A stretch of DNA of 64,000 nt from Sphingomonas sp. Y57. GTDB lineage: Bacteria; Pseudomonadota; Alphaproteobacteria; Sphingomonadales; Sphingomonadaceae. The position numbers and the translations under genes are program-made. This document shows positions 28,717-37,114 of the stretch, one piece after another. Below the pieces are notes generated by a model. That model had not been told where the DNA came from. It searched no databases and saw nothing but the letters and a program-made list of their open reading frames with translations. Where the stretch lies: contig NZ_LDES01000042.1 in NCBI RefSeq assembly GCF_001015195.1, forward strand, positions 1 to 64,000, written 5' to 3'. Position 1 is the stretch's first letter. Each line of letters starts with the position of its first letter.

Positions 28717-29723
28717 ATCGCCAGATAGCCGATCGGGTCGCCTTCGGACAGGCCCAGCAGCGCAGCGCTCGCCGGGTCGGTCACCGCCTGTCCGCCCGCC
28801 GCCTCGATCGATCCGGGCGTGCAGCGGAAATCCGCACCCTTGCCACAGGTGATCAGGTGATCGTGGAGCGGATCGCCGTCGCGGCTGCCCGCATAAGTCG
28901 CATGGTGCAGGTTCCGGATCGCCTTGAGGTCGTCGATCATCGCGATCATCGTCGGGCCGGCGTCGAAGATATCGACATAGCCATCGTCGCGGAAGCCTTC
29001 ATCGAGCAGCAGCGCGAGCGCGCCGCGGCCGTCGTCATGGACGCGGCCGATCGCCTGCTGCGCTTCCTCCGACAGCATGTTGACGTAGATGGGCGCGCGC
29101 GGACCGAGGTCGGCGATGAACTGGTTGCCGGTGGTGGCGTTGATATGGTCCGCCTCGGCGAAACTCATCGCATAGAAGCGGCCTCCAACCGCATCCCAGA
29201 AAGGCGAGCGGTCCTGGTCGAGCCAGCCCCGGAGATCGGCGATGACCCGCTTGCCGAAACCGGCGCGATGGCAACCGATGAACAGATAGCGGCTGCGCGC
29301 GATCATCCGGCCGTAGCCTCCGCCTCGCAGTGTCGGATCCACGATCAGGCCACCGACCTCGGCGCAATCCTCCAGATCGTTCGTCAGCGTCAGCACCGGA
29401 AAGCGCACCATCCGGCCGTCGATGCTCGACCGCTGCGTCGTATAGCTGATCCGGTAGCTGTAGAAAGGCCAGTCGATCCCTATGCGGGGAAAGACCATGC
29501 CGCAGCCGCGAACCCGCCCGTCGACCTCCAGCCCGAGGATGATGGCCCCGCCCAGCTCCTCGCCGGCCAGCAGAGCATCGCTGCGCTCGATCCTTTCGCG
29601 CAGTACGCCACGATCGGCGGGCAGGTTGGTGAAGCCGGGCCCGCTGCCGCGCGCCAGCGCGAGCAGCGTGTCGAGATCATCGCTATGGACCGGGCGAATC
29701 CGGATGGAGGCGGGTTCGGACAT
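28713..29723 (-). CDS. astA: Arginine N-succinyltransferase, first paralogue (alpha-like subunit)
   Basis: This 336-residue acyltransferase is the first gene of the AST operon. It carries the family segments [54 protein letters not shown] and [10 protein letters not shown]. It catalyses succinylation of arginine from succinyl-CoA, probably together with the second paralogue. ATG 29723 is chosen over the GTG at 29738 because AAGGTGG lies at a workable distance upstream. A 98-base gap separates it from the divergent TRIC-like gene and should hold the operon promoter. No regulator gene adjoins it. Confidence 0.88.
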   Translation of the reverse strand: MSEPASIRIRPVHSDDLDTLLALARGSGPGFTNLPADRGVLRERIERSDALLAGEELGGAIILGLEVDGRVRGCGMVFPRIGIDWPFYSYRISYTTQRSSIDGRMVRFPVLTLTNDLEDCAEVGGLIVDPTLRGGGYGRMIARSRYLFIGCHRAGFGKRVIADLRGWLDQDRSPFWDAVGGRFYAMSFAEADHINATTGNQFIADLGPRAPIYVNMLSEEAQQAIGRVHDDGRGALALLLDEGFRDDGYVDIFDAGPTMIAMIDDLKAIRNLHHATYAGSRDGDPLHDHLITCGKGADFRCTPGSIEAAGGQAVTDPASAALLGLSEGDPIGYLAI

Positions 29724-29821
29724 GCAACGATGTTCCACCTTCGCTGCGCGCTTTCAAGGGGAGGTGCAACGCAGCGATGCCAAGGGTTGAACCGGTGCGG
29801 AAAGCATAGGAAGGGAGGGGG

Positions 29822-30448
29822 ATGCCGTTGCCCGACCTCATGATGGTCCGTACCGTCCTTCCCTGGCTCGATATCGCCGGGATCGCGATCTTCGCGATCA
29901 GTGGTGCTCTTGCTGCTGCGCGTCGCGAGCAGACGCTCGTGACCTTCACCTTCTTCGCTGCGGTCACCGGCACGGGTGGAGGCACTGTACGCGACCTGCT
30001 GATCGGCGCGCCGGTCTTCTGGATCCATGACAATCGCGCGCTCGCGGTCTGTCTGTTCGCGGCGCTCGCGGTATGGATGACGCCGCGGCGTATCTGGCCG
30101 GTCAAGGCACTCGAGTGGTTCGACGGCGTCGGGCTCGCCGCCTATGCGGTGTTCGGGTCGTGGAAGGCGCTGGCCTATGGCGTGCCGCCCCTCAGCGCCG
30201 CGGCCATGGGCGTTTTCACGGCCTGTCTGGGCGGGATCATCCGCGACGTGCTGGCCGGCGAACCCTCGATCCTGCTGCGGCCGGAACTCTACGTCACGGC
30301 GGCGGCGCTGTCGGCAGGGCTCTTCATCCTGCTCACCTTGCTGGGGGTTCCGCTGCTCGCTGCGGCGGGCCTCGCCGCGCTGGCGGGCTTCGCGCTCCGG
30401 GCGCTGGCCATTCATCGCGGACTCGCCCTGCCGAGCTATCGCGGCTGA
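29822..30448 (+). CDS. TRIC-type cation channel / UPF0126 membrane protein
   Basis: The 208-residue inner-membrane protein has about seven hydrophobic segments arranged as two repeats. Each repeat has a glycine-rich motif followed by charged residues: GTGGGTVRDLLIG (about 55) and CLGGIIRDVLAGEPS (about 138). This duplicated pattern defines the UPF0126 family, prokaryotic TRIC channels that conduct monovalent cations. Some relatives have been proposed to move glycine. It is divergent from the AST operon and has no obvious functional partner. Confidence 0.85.
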   Translation: MPLPDLMMVRTVLPWLDIAGIAIFAISGALAAARREQTLVTFTFFAAVTGTGGGTVRDLLIGAPVFWIHDNRALAVCLFAALAVWMTPRRIWPVKALEWFDGVGLAAYAVFGSWKALAYGVPPLSAAAMGVFTACLGGIIRDVLAGEPSILLRPELYVTAAALSAGLFILLTLLGVPLLAAAGLAALAGFALRALAIHRGLALPSYRG

Positions 30449-30563
30449 TCGGCGCGCCGGGCCCGGCCGTTCACGATCGCGTCATCTTCAGTCCTGGCGG
30501 GTAAGGAACCGTGACCGTCACGGCGCGTAGACTCGTGAACAGTAGGTGGAGAGTGTATTGGTG

Positions 30564-31208
30564 ATGCGTGGTGGGATTTTCGCGGCTTCGGCCCTGGTGT
30601 TACTGGTTGCGGGCTGCGGTCCCAAGCAACTCGCCCTGCCGGGCGACCCGATCGACAGGGCAGCGACCTGCGCGGTCGTGAGCGCGGCATCGGCCCGTGC
30701 CGACGCCCCCGATGTGAAGGGTGATCTCGGCTTCGATGCCCAAACCCGCATCCTCCATTATGCGATGCTCGCCGCGTCGGCGGACGGCCATTTCTCCGCC
30801 AAGAAGGCGTCCGAGGTGGTTGGTCGGATGGGCGAGGTCGAGAAGGCCGTTACCGACGGAAAGTGGCAGGGGTTGGTGACCCCGTGCGATCAGGCCTATC
30901 CCGAGGTGAGGAAGACAACCGGTATTGAACTGCCCAAGGGAGGGTTCGACGCCGAACTGGGCTGCTATTCGCTCGGCGATTTCCTAGTGAAGACGGTAAC
31001 CACCAGCGATCCCAAGGCGCAAGAGCGACTCTCCGAGCTGACCAGGATGCGCCGGGAGCTTGACGGTAAGGTGGGACGCCAACTGAAGGCGCGTGGTGCT
31101 TCCGATTACGAACGGACGCTGGAATTGAAGCAGGCCGCGCTCGGCCAGATGACGAAGCTCGGGGCGCCGGCCGAGACGGTCCGCATATGTCGGAGCCGCT
31201 TCGCCTGA
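30564..31208 (+). CDS. Putative lipoprotein of unknown function
   Basis: The 214-residue protein starts with a lipoprotein signal peptide (lipobox LVAGC, cysteine 18). The mature domain is soluble, helical and charged, with four further cysteines. I do not recognise a family. ATG 30564 is taken as start because it begins the hydrophobic signal directly. A GTG lies just before it. A GGAG sits upstream. The gene stands alone between a TRIC-like channel gene and a convergent acetyltransferase gene, ten bases from the latter. Confidence 0.7.
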   Translation: MRGGIFAASALVLLVAGCGPKQLALPGDPIDRAATCAVVSAASARADAPDVKGDLGFDAQTRILHYAMLAASADGHFSAKKASEVVGRMGEVEKAVTDGKWQGLVTPCDQAYPEVRKTTGIELPKGGFDAELGCYSLGDFLVKTVTTSDPKAQERLSELTRMRRELDGKVGRQLKARGASDYERTLELKQAALGQMTKLGAPAETVRICRSRFA

Positions 31209-31218
31209 GCCCTGGCGC

Positions 31219-31761
31219 TCAGGCGAGGAACGGCCGGGGTTCCGGCGGCGGGACCGGATGCCCGTCGAGCTGAAGCTGGTAGATGCCGACGTCGTGCCAG
31301 GCGTCGTGCTTGAAGCCGACCCTTGCCAGAACGCCCGCCCGCTCGAAGCCGAGGCTTTCATGCAGGCGTACGCTGGCCGGGTTGGGGAGGGTGATCTTGC
31401 CGATCACCGTCCGGAAGCCCTGTTCGCGGAGGCCCGCGATCAGGACGCGGTACAACGCCGCGCCGATCCCCCGACGATGGTTGTCGGGGGCGACATAGAC
31501 CGTCGCCTCGACCGCCCAGCGATAGGCCGCGCGTTCGTAGAGCCGTGTCGCATAAGCATAGCCGGCAATGCGGCCGTCCCGCTCGGCGACGAGATAGGGA
31601 TGGTGCGGCAGGATATTGGCGATGCGCCGCGCCATCTCTCCAGGCGACGGCGGATCGATCTCGAAGGTGATCGGTCCATCAAGGACATAATGGGCATAGA
31701 TCGCAGCGATCGCTTCCGCATCCGCGGGAAGCGCCGCGCGGATGTTCAGCGGATCGCCCAT
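31219..31761 (-). CDS. GNAT N-acetyltransferase, phosphinothricin acetyltransferase-like
   Basis: The 180-residue enzyme has the PAT-family pattern: IRAALPADAEAIAAIYAHYV at the start, ITFEIDPPS, the acetyl-CoA loop DNHRRGIGAALY and the C-terminal LGFERAGVLARVGFKHDAWHDVG. Members acetylate phosphinothricin, methionine sulfoximine or related amino acids. The natural substrate here is unknown. ATG 31761 matches the family N-terminus. The start overlaps the last 16 bases of sppA, so the two genes are coupled. Confidence 0.87.
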   Translation of the reverse strand: MGDPLNIRAALPADAEAIAAIYAHYVLDGPITFEIDPPSPGEMARRIANILPHHPYLVAERDGRIAGYAYATRLYERAAYRWAVEATVYVAPDNHRRGIGAALYRVLIAGLREQGFRTVIGKITLPNPASVRLHESLGFERAGVLARVGFKHDAWHDVGIYQLQLDGHPVPPPEPRPFLA

Positions 31762-33626
31762 GCGAGCAGGCTGCGCGCGGCGCGGATATCGCCGGCGCGT
31801 GGCGGCGTTGCGGTGGACACGCATTCGAGACAGCGGATCTGGATAGCAGGTCCCGTCAGCACCCGCTCGGCCTGGGACAGCGCCGCAACCACGGCCTGGT
31901 CCGGGCCGTTGGCAAGGCTACCCCAGAAGGTGCGGCTGCGGAGCTCGCCATTGTCATCAGCGGGATCGATCAGCGACCGGATCATCTCTTTCCAGGGATT
32001 CAACGGCTTCTCGATATAGAGCGGGCGCACCTTGGCGGGGTCGAGCTTGGCAAGTTTCGCGGCTTCGGCAACCGCGTCATCAACCGAACCGAAGCCGTCG
32101 ACCAGACCGATCTGGCGCGCGCTGGTGCCCGCCCACACCCGGCCCTCGGCGATCTCGCGCACCCTCTCGATCGGCAGCTTGCGCGACTGCGCGACCAGCC
32201 CGGTGAAGCGCCGGTACACATCCTCGATGGAGCCCTGCATCATCGCGTCGAATTGCGGCGAGGTGCCGCGGAACACGTCGGGCTCGCCCGACAGCGGCGT
32301 CGTCTTGACGCCGTCGGCCGACAGGCCGAGCTTCGCGAGCGAGCCCTGGAAGGTCGGCAGGATGCCGAACACCCCGATCGAGCCGGTGATCGTCGCCGGA
32401 TCGGCGATGATCCGGTCGGCCGGCGTCGATATCCAGTAGCCGCCGCTTGCCGCGAGGCCGCCCATCGATACGACGATGGGAAGGCCGAGCTCCTTCGCCT
32501 GGAGAATGGCGGAACGGATCGTCTCCGCCCCCGTGACCGATCCGCCGGGGGAATCGACCCGCACGACCAGCGCCTTGATCCGCTTCCGGCCCAGTTCGTC
32601 GAGCAGCAGGTTCGATATGGTGGTGCCGCCGGCCGCCCCCGGAGGCGCATCGCCGTCGACGATGTCGCCTGCGACGGTGAGCACCCCGATTGGCGTCCCG
32701 CCCGACTTCTCGGGATGCGCGCTCGCCCAGCGATCGAGCGGGATCGAGCGGAAGCCGTTGAGGCTCGACCCGCCGGCCGCGCCGGCGATCGCTGCGACGC
32801 GCGAGTTGAAGGCGTTGCGATCGCCCAGCCGATCGACCAGCCCCGCGTCAATCGCAGCCTGCGACATGCGCCCTTCAGCCGCGCCGATGATCGCGGTCGG
32901 CCGGGCGACATAGGCCGCAAGCTGGGCCTTGGGCCGGGCCTTGCCGACTTCGGCGGTCCAGCTCGACCAGAGCGCATTGGCAAGCGCCTGGTTGGCTTCG
33001 CGAGCCTCGGGCGACTGGTCGGAACGCATATAGGGTTCGACCGCCGACTTGAAGGCACCGACCCGATAGATCTTCGCGGTGATGCCAAGCCGGTCCATCA
33101 GTCCCTTGTAATAGAGCCGCGAACCGCCGGGCCCGGTGAGGATCACCCCGCCCAGCGGATTGAGCCAGATCTCCGTGGCGTGCGACGCAAGTTGATAGCT
33201 GTCGTCGCCATATCCGGTCGCATAGGCGAAGATCGGCTTTCCTGCCGCACGGACCCTGTCGAGCGCGCGGCCGGCGGCAGCTATCGTCGCCTGTTCGCCG
33301 CCGATGAACCCGTCGAGGTCGAGCACGACCGCTTTGACCCCGGTCGACGTGGCTGCCGCCTGCAACGCGCGTTCGAGGTCGCGCAGCCGCGTCTCGCGCT
33401 CTATGCCGCCATTGCCCGCCAGCAATGTCAGCGGGTCCGTCTCAGCGGGCTGCTCGACGAGCGTGCCGTCGAGATCGATCACGAGCGCGCCCGACGAGGG
33501 CAGCGCGCTGTTGGGCTTGATCGACAGGGCCAGGAACAGCGTCCCGAAGAAGATGAGCATAGCGATCAGGACGAGCCCGTCCTTGATCCCGACGAGCAGT
33601 TTCCAGAGCCCCCGAACCAGCTTCAT
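31746..33626 (-). CDS. sppA: Signal peptide peptidase SppA, 67K type
   Basis: The 626-residue inner-membrane serine protease degrades cleaved signal peptides. It has an N-terminal membrane anchor (about 17-35) and two tandem S49 domains. The catalytic lysine K193 lies in VGAFKSAVEPYM in the first domain, and the nucleophile S394 in GGLAASGGYW in the second. Length matches the E. coli tetrameric form rather than the short Gram-positive form. It shares its transcript with the downstream acetyltransferase gene. A 71-base gap separates it from the transglutaminase gene upstream. Confidence 0.93.
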   Translation of the reverse strand: MKLVRGLWKLLVGIKDGLVLIAMLIFFGTLFLALSIKPNSALPSSGALVIDLDGTLVEQPAETDPLTLLAGNGGIERETRLRDLERALQAAATSTGVKAVVLDLDGFIGGEQATIAAAGRALDRVRAAGKPIFAYATGYGDDSYQLASHATEIWLNPLGGVILTGPGGSRLYYKGLMDRLGITAKIYRVGAFKSAVEPYMRSDQSPEAREANQALANALWSSWTAEVGKARPKAQLAAYVARPTAIIGAAEGRMSQAAIDAGLVDRLGDRNAFNSRVAAIAGAAGGSSLNGFRSIPLDRWASAHPEKSGGTPIGVLTVAGDIVDGDAPPGAAGGTTISNLLLDELGRKRIKALVVRVDSPGGSVTGAETIRSAILQAKELGLPIVVSMGGLAASGGYWISTPADRIIADPATITGSIGVFGILPTFQGSLAKLGLSADGVKTTPLSGEPDVFRGTSPQFDAMMQGSIEDVYRRFTGLVAQSRKLPIERVREIAEGRVWAGTSARQIGLVDGFGSVDDAVAEAAKLAKLDPAKVRPLYIEKPLNPWKEMIRSLIDPADDNGELRSRTFWGSLANGPDQAVVAALSQAERVLTGPAIQIRCLECVSTATPPRAGDIRAARSLLAWAIR

Positions 33627-33697
33627 AAATGACTACATCCAGCTTGCGTGGCTCACAGATAGGAACGCCGTGGCTCGCCGTCCACCGCAGGCGTCGA

Positions 33698-34525
33698 TCA
33701 GGATTGATATTGGTTCTGCGACAGGCTGACGTCGACGCCGACTGCCAGCACTTCATGGCCGCCGCCAACCCGCGCCCCCGATATCGGCGCAGCATCGCGG
33801 AAATCTGAGCCTTTGGCGACCCGCACATAGCGGTCGTTCGGGCACATGTCGTTGGCGGGATCGAAGCCGAGCCAGCCGAATTCGGGCACGTCGATCTCGG
33901 CCCAGAAATGCGGCGCCTCACGATGACCGCAGCCCGGATCCTCGCGATAGATGTAGCCGGTCACGAACCGGGCCGCAAAACCGAGCGCGCGCGCGCCGGC
34001 GATGAGCACATGGGCAAGGTCCATGCTGCAGCCGGAGCGTGCCTCCAGCACCTCGGAGACGGGGCGTACGTCGATGCTGCGGCGCTCCCGGCAAGGGAAA
34101 AGCCGGCAGACCGCACCGTTGAGTTCGTGCATCCGGCTCAGCGCATCGCCGCTGTCGCGATCATGGTCGCTCAGCAGGTCGAGCAGTGCTTCGCATGGCG
34201 CCGTAAGCTCGGTGGCGCGCCGATAGACGGCGGAGGGGAGGGGATCGATTGCCCCGGATATGGCGCCGGCGCGATCCTCGGTGAGCACCTCGCCTGTCAC
34301 TCTGAGGCCGACCCGTTCGACCGGCCCTGCCAGGTACAGCATCGAGACGATATTGCCGAAGCCGTCGGTCGACTGCTTGAGCCGCGCGTCGCAATCGACG
34401 TCGATCCGCCAGTCGACAATGTTCTGACCGATATGACTCGACGGGGTCATGCGCAGCAGCTGGACGACCCGCGCCTGCGGTTCGGTGTAGCGATATTCGG
34501 TTTCGTGCTGGATCAGGAGCCGCAT
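33698..34525 (-). CDS. Transglutaminase-like cysteine peptidase family protein (ATP-grasp cluster)
   Basis: The 275-residue protein has the bacterial transglutaminase N-terminal beta domain (about 1-85, starting LLIQHETEYRYTEP). The transglutaminase-like core follows, with a putative triad of C166 (SGCSMDLAH), H206 (APHFWAEI) and D222 (GFDPAND). No signal peptide is seen. It is the last gene of a tight three-gene set with an alpha-E protein and a circularly permuted ATP-grasp protein, a conserved bacterial association thought to make or process a peptide-like compound. The biochemical role is not established. Confidence 0.87.
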   Translation of the reverse strand: MRLLIQHETEYRYTEPQARVVQLLRMTPSSHIGQNIVDWRIDVDCDARLKQSTDGFGNIVSMLYLAGPVERVGLRVTGEVLTEDRAGAISGAIDPLPSAVYRRATELTAPCEALLDLLSDHDRDSGDALSRMHELNGAVCRLFPCRERRSIDVRPVSEVLEARSGCSMDLAHVLIAGARALGFAARFVTGYIYREDPGCGHREAPHFWAEIDVPEFGWLGFDPANDMCPNDRYVRVAKGSDFRDAAPISGARVGGGHEVLAVGVDVSLSQNQYQS

Positions 34526-34526
34526 G

Positions 34527-35462
34527 TCATCCGAACCGGAACTGCTGGCCTATGGCCTGGTGAATCCGCGTATTCTCATAGATGAACCCGGTCAGCCATT
34601 CGTGCAAACCCTGAGCGAAGATGGCGTCGATCGTCGTGCGCTCGAGCGCGTTGTGGCGCAGGCGGGCCAATCTGTCCGCCTCGCCCTGCAGGCCGGTACG
34701 CTTGCCGATCGCATTGAGGTGCATGATGACCTCTTCCGAGGAAGCGATCAGTGATCGAGGCAATTCCGGCTTCAGACACAGCAGTTCCGCGACCAGCCAG
34801 GGCTTGAGGCCCTGGCTGTAGAGCCAGCGATAAGCCGTATTTGCCGAAACGGTATGAAGGATCGTCGTCCACTGGTCGCGGTCGATCGGTCCGCCCACCT
34901 TCTCCCCCTCCGGCAGCAGCAGATGATATTTGACGTCGATCAGCCGGGCGGTGTTGTCGGCGCGCTCCATCGCGGCGCCCAGGCCGATAAAGCTGTAGGC
35001 TTCGTTGCGCAGCATCCGATGCAGCGCGCCCTCGAAGCCGCGCGTCTCTGCCCGGATTTGCTCGACCAGGCTGAGCGTGGTCTGGCTCCCTCCGGTCGAT
35101 GCGCGGCCGCGGAGTCCCAGCCAGGCACGGTTGATTGCCTCCCAGGCGTCACGGCTGAGCGCGGTGCGTACCGACTTGGCGTTGCTGCGTGCAGCATCGA
35201 GGCACGAACGGATCGAATTGGGATTGGCCGCCGCCAGCGTCAGGTAGCGGCTGATCGCCAGTGGCGAGCGCGTTTCGCCGGTCAGGCCGAAGTCGTAGTC
35301 GGCCGCGGCGACGAGCAGCGCGCTGTCCCACGCTCCCTGGCCGGCGGGGCGGGCGGAGAGCGCGTCGAGCCGGATCGTCGCCTCGATCAGGCGGGCGGTG
35401 AACTCGGCCCGCTCGACATAGCGGCCGATCCAGTAGAGCGAATTGGCGGTGCGCGACAGCAT
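34527..35462 (-). CDS. Alpha-E domain-containing protein (DUF403)
   Basis: The 311-residue all-helical protein begins MLSRTANSLYWIGRYVERAE, the family hallmark. It contains conserved charged helices (such as MERADNTARLIDVKYHLLLP). The alpha-E family has no assigned enzyme activity and always travels with ATP-grasp and transglutaminase partners. Its start overlaps the stop of the ATP-grasp gene by one base (TGATG), and one base separates it from the transglutaminase gene, so the three products are made together and probably form a complex or act in sequence. Confidence 0.92.
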   Translation of the reverse strand: MLSRTANSLYWIGRYVERAEFTARLIEATIRLDALSARPAGQGAWDSALLVAAADYDFGLTGETRSPLAISRYLTLAAANPNSIRSCLDAARSNAKSVRTALSRDAWEAINRAWLGLRGRASTGGSQTTLSLVEQIRAETRGFEGALHRMLRNEAYSFIGLGAAMERADNTARLIDVKYHLLLPEGEKVGGPIDRDQWTTILHTVSANTAYRWLYSQGLKPWLVAELLCLKPELPRSLIASSEEVIMHLNAIGKRTGLQGEADRLARLRHNALERTTIDAIFAQGLHEWLTGFIYENTRIHQAIGQQFRFG

Positions 35463-36907
35463 CAGGCGCGCTCCTCCCCGCCGGTCAGGATCAGGCTGTC
35501 CTTGGTTCCGCCCCCCTGGCTTGAGTTTACGACGAGCGATCCTTCGCGGAGCGCGACGCGGGTGAGGCCTCCCGGCGTGATCGTGATGCCCTTGCCGCCC
35601 GACAGGACGAATGGCCGGAAATCGACGTGGCGTGGCGCTATGCCCTTTTCGGTAAGTGTAGGCACTGTCGACAGGGCAAGGGTGGGTTGGGCGATGTAGC
35701 GGTGAGGCTCGGCGACCAGAGCGGCGCGAAACTCCTCGACCTGCGCTTTCGTCGCCGTGGGGCCGACAAGCATCCCGTAACCACCTGATCCGTCGACCAG
35801 CTTGACCACGAGTTTGTCTAGATTGTCGAGCGTGTAACGCAGCGCCTGCGGCTCGCGGCAGCGATAGGTTTCGACATTGGGAAGCTTCGCGTCACTGCCC
35901 GAATAATATTTCACGATCTCGGGCATGTAGCTGTAGATCGCCTTGTCGTCGGCGATGCCGGTGCCCGGTGCGTTCACCAGGGCGACGTTGCCGGCCATAT
36001 ATGCCGCGATGATGCCTGGGACGCCGAGCAGTGAATCGGGACGGAATACCAACGGATCGAGATAGTCGTCGTCGATCCGGCGATAAATCACGTCGACCTG
36101 GACACGCCCCTCGATCGTTCGCATCCAGACTTTGTCATCGTCGACTTCGAGATCGGCAACCTCGACCAGTTCGATTCCCATCGAATCGGCAAGGAAGCTG
36201 TGTTCGTAGAAGGCTGAGTTGAAATGGCCCGGGGTCAGCAGGACGCAGGTCGCGTCTGAGCCCCGGCCGCGCGGCGACACCGATTGCAGCGTCTCCAGCA
36301 GCGCATCGGGATAGGAATCGATCGGGGCGACGTCGAATTGCTCGAAGAGTTCGGGGCAGAGCCGCAGCATCGCCTCGCGATTCTCGAGCATGTAGGAGAC
36401 GCCAGACGGTGTTCGGGCATTATCCTCCAGCACCCAGAATTCGTCCGGGCCGGTGCGCACCAGATCGATACCGCAGATATGGGCGAACACGCCATGTGGC
36501 GGCTTGGCCCCCGCGAGCACCGGTCGGAACTGAGGATTGGCGAGGACCAGTTCCTCGGGAAGGATTCCATCGGCGAGGATACGTCGCGGACCATAGATGT
36601 CGGCTAGGAAGGCGTTGATCGCCTCGACCCGCTGCACCAGCCCTTCGGAAAGGCTCGCCCATTCGCGGGCAGTGAAAATGCGGGGAACGATGTCAAAGGG
36701 GATGATCCGCTCGGCGGATTCCTCCTCGCCATAGACGGCGAAGGTGATGCCCAATTGTCGGAACGCGGCCTCAGCGGCCTTTTGCCGTCGATCGAGCTCG
36801 GCGGGTGGAGTATTTTCCATCCAGTCGAGAAGCTGCGCGAATTCGGGCCGTCCAGCCGGGTCCCCCGGTTTGCCTCGGATCTCGTCGAAAGCGTCTGCCC
36901 CTGCCAT
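35462..36907 (-). CDS. Circularly permuted ATP-grasp type 2 protein (DUF404/DUF407)
   Basis: The 481-residue protein has the features of this amidoligase-like family: GPRRILADGILPEELVLANP, GIDLVRTGPDEFWVLEDNARTPSG split here around the nucleotide site, YRRIDDDYLDPL, and KLVDGSGGYGMLVGP near the C-terminus. Members are expected to form an amide or peptide bond with ATP. ATG 36907 is chosen because GGAG lies five bases upstream. The frame further upstream is not family-like. It heads the three-gene ATP-grasp, alpha-E, transglutaminase operon. Confidence 0.9.
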   Translation of the reverse strand: MAGADAFDEIRGKPGDPAGRPEFAQLLDWMENTPPAELDRRQKAAEAAFRQLGITFAVYGEEESAERIIPFDIVPRIFTAREWASLSEGLVQRVEAINAFLADIYGPRRILADGILPEELVLANPQFRPVLAGAKPPHGVFAHICGIDLVRTGPDEFWVLEDNARTPSGVSYMLENREAMLRLCPELFEQFDVAPIDSYPDALLETLQSVSPRGRGSDATCVLLTPGHFNSAFYEHSFLADSMGIELVEVADLEVDDDKVWMRTIEGRVQVDVIYRRIDDDYLDPLVFRPDSLLGVPGIIAAYMAGNVALVNAPGTGIADDKAIYSYMPEIVKYYSGSDAKLPNVETYRCREPQALRYTLDNLDKLVVKLVDGSGGYGMLVGPTATKAQVEEFRAALVAEPHRYIAQPTLALSTVPTLTEKGIAPRHVDFRPFVLSGGKGITITPGGLTRVALREGSLVVNSSQGGGTKDSLILTGGEERA

Positions 36908-37114
36908 AGCGCTCCGTCTGTCCTGATCGACAGGCCGATCGTGCAACGCTTCGCTGCGCTGCACAAGGGCCTTTGCGAAGGGAAGGGCGATATGTTGCCG
37001 GACGGCTCCCCCTGTCGATGAGAACGCGGCGAACCTCCAGGCGTTCCACCATGGCGCAGCTTATTGTTTTCTAGAGATTTCTTCATGCCGGAGCGGGCCG
37101 GCACGATCTCCTGG

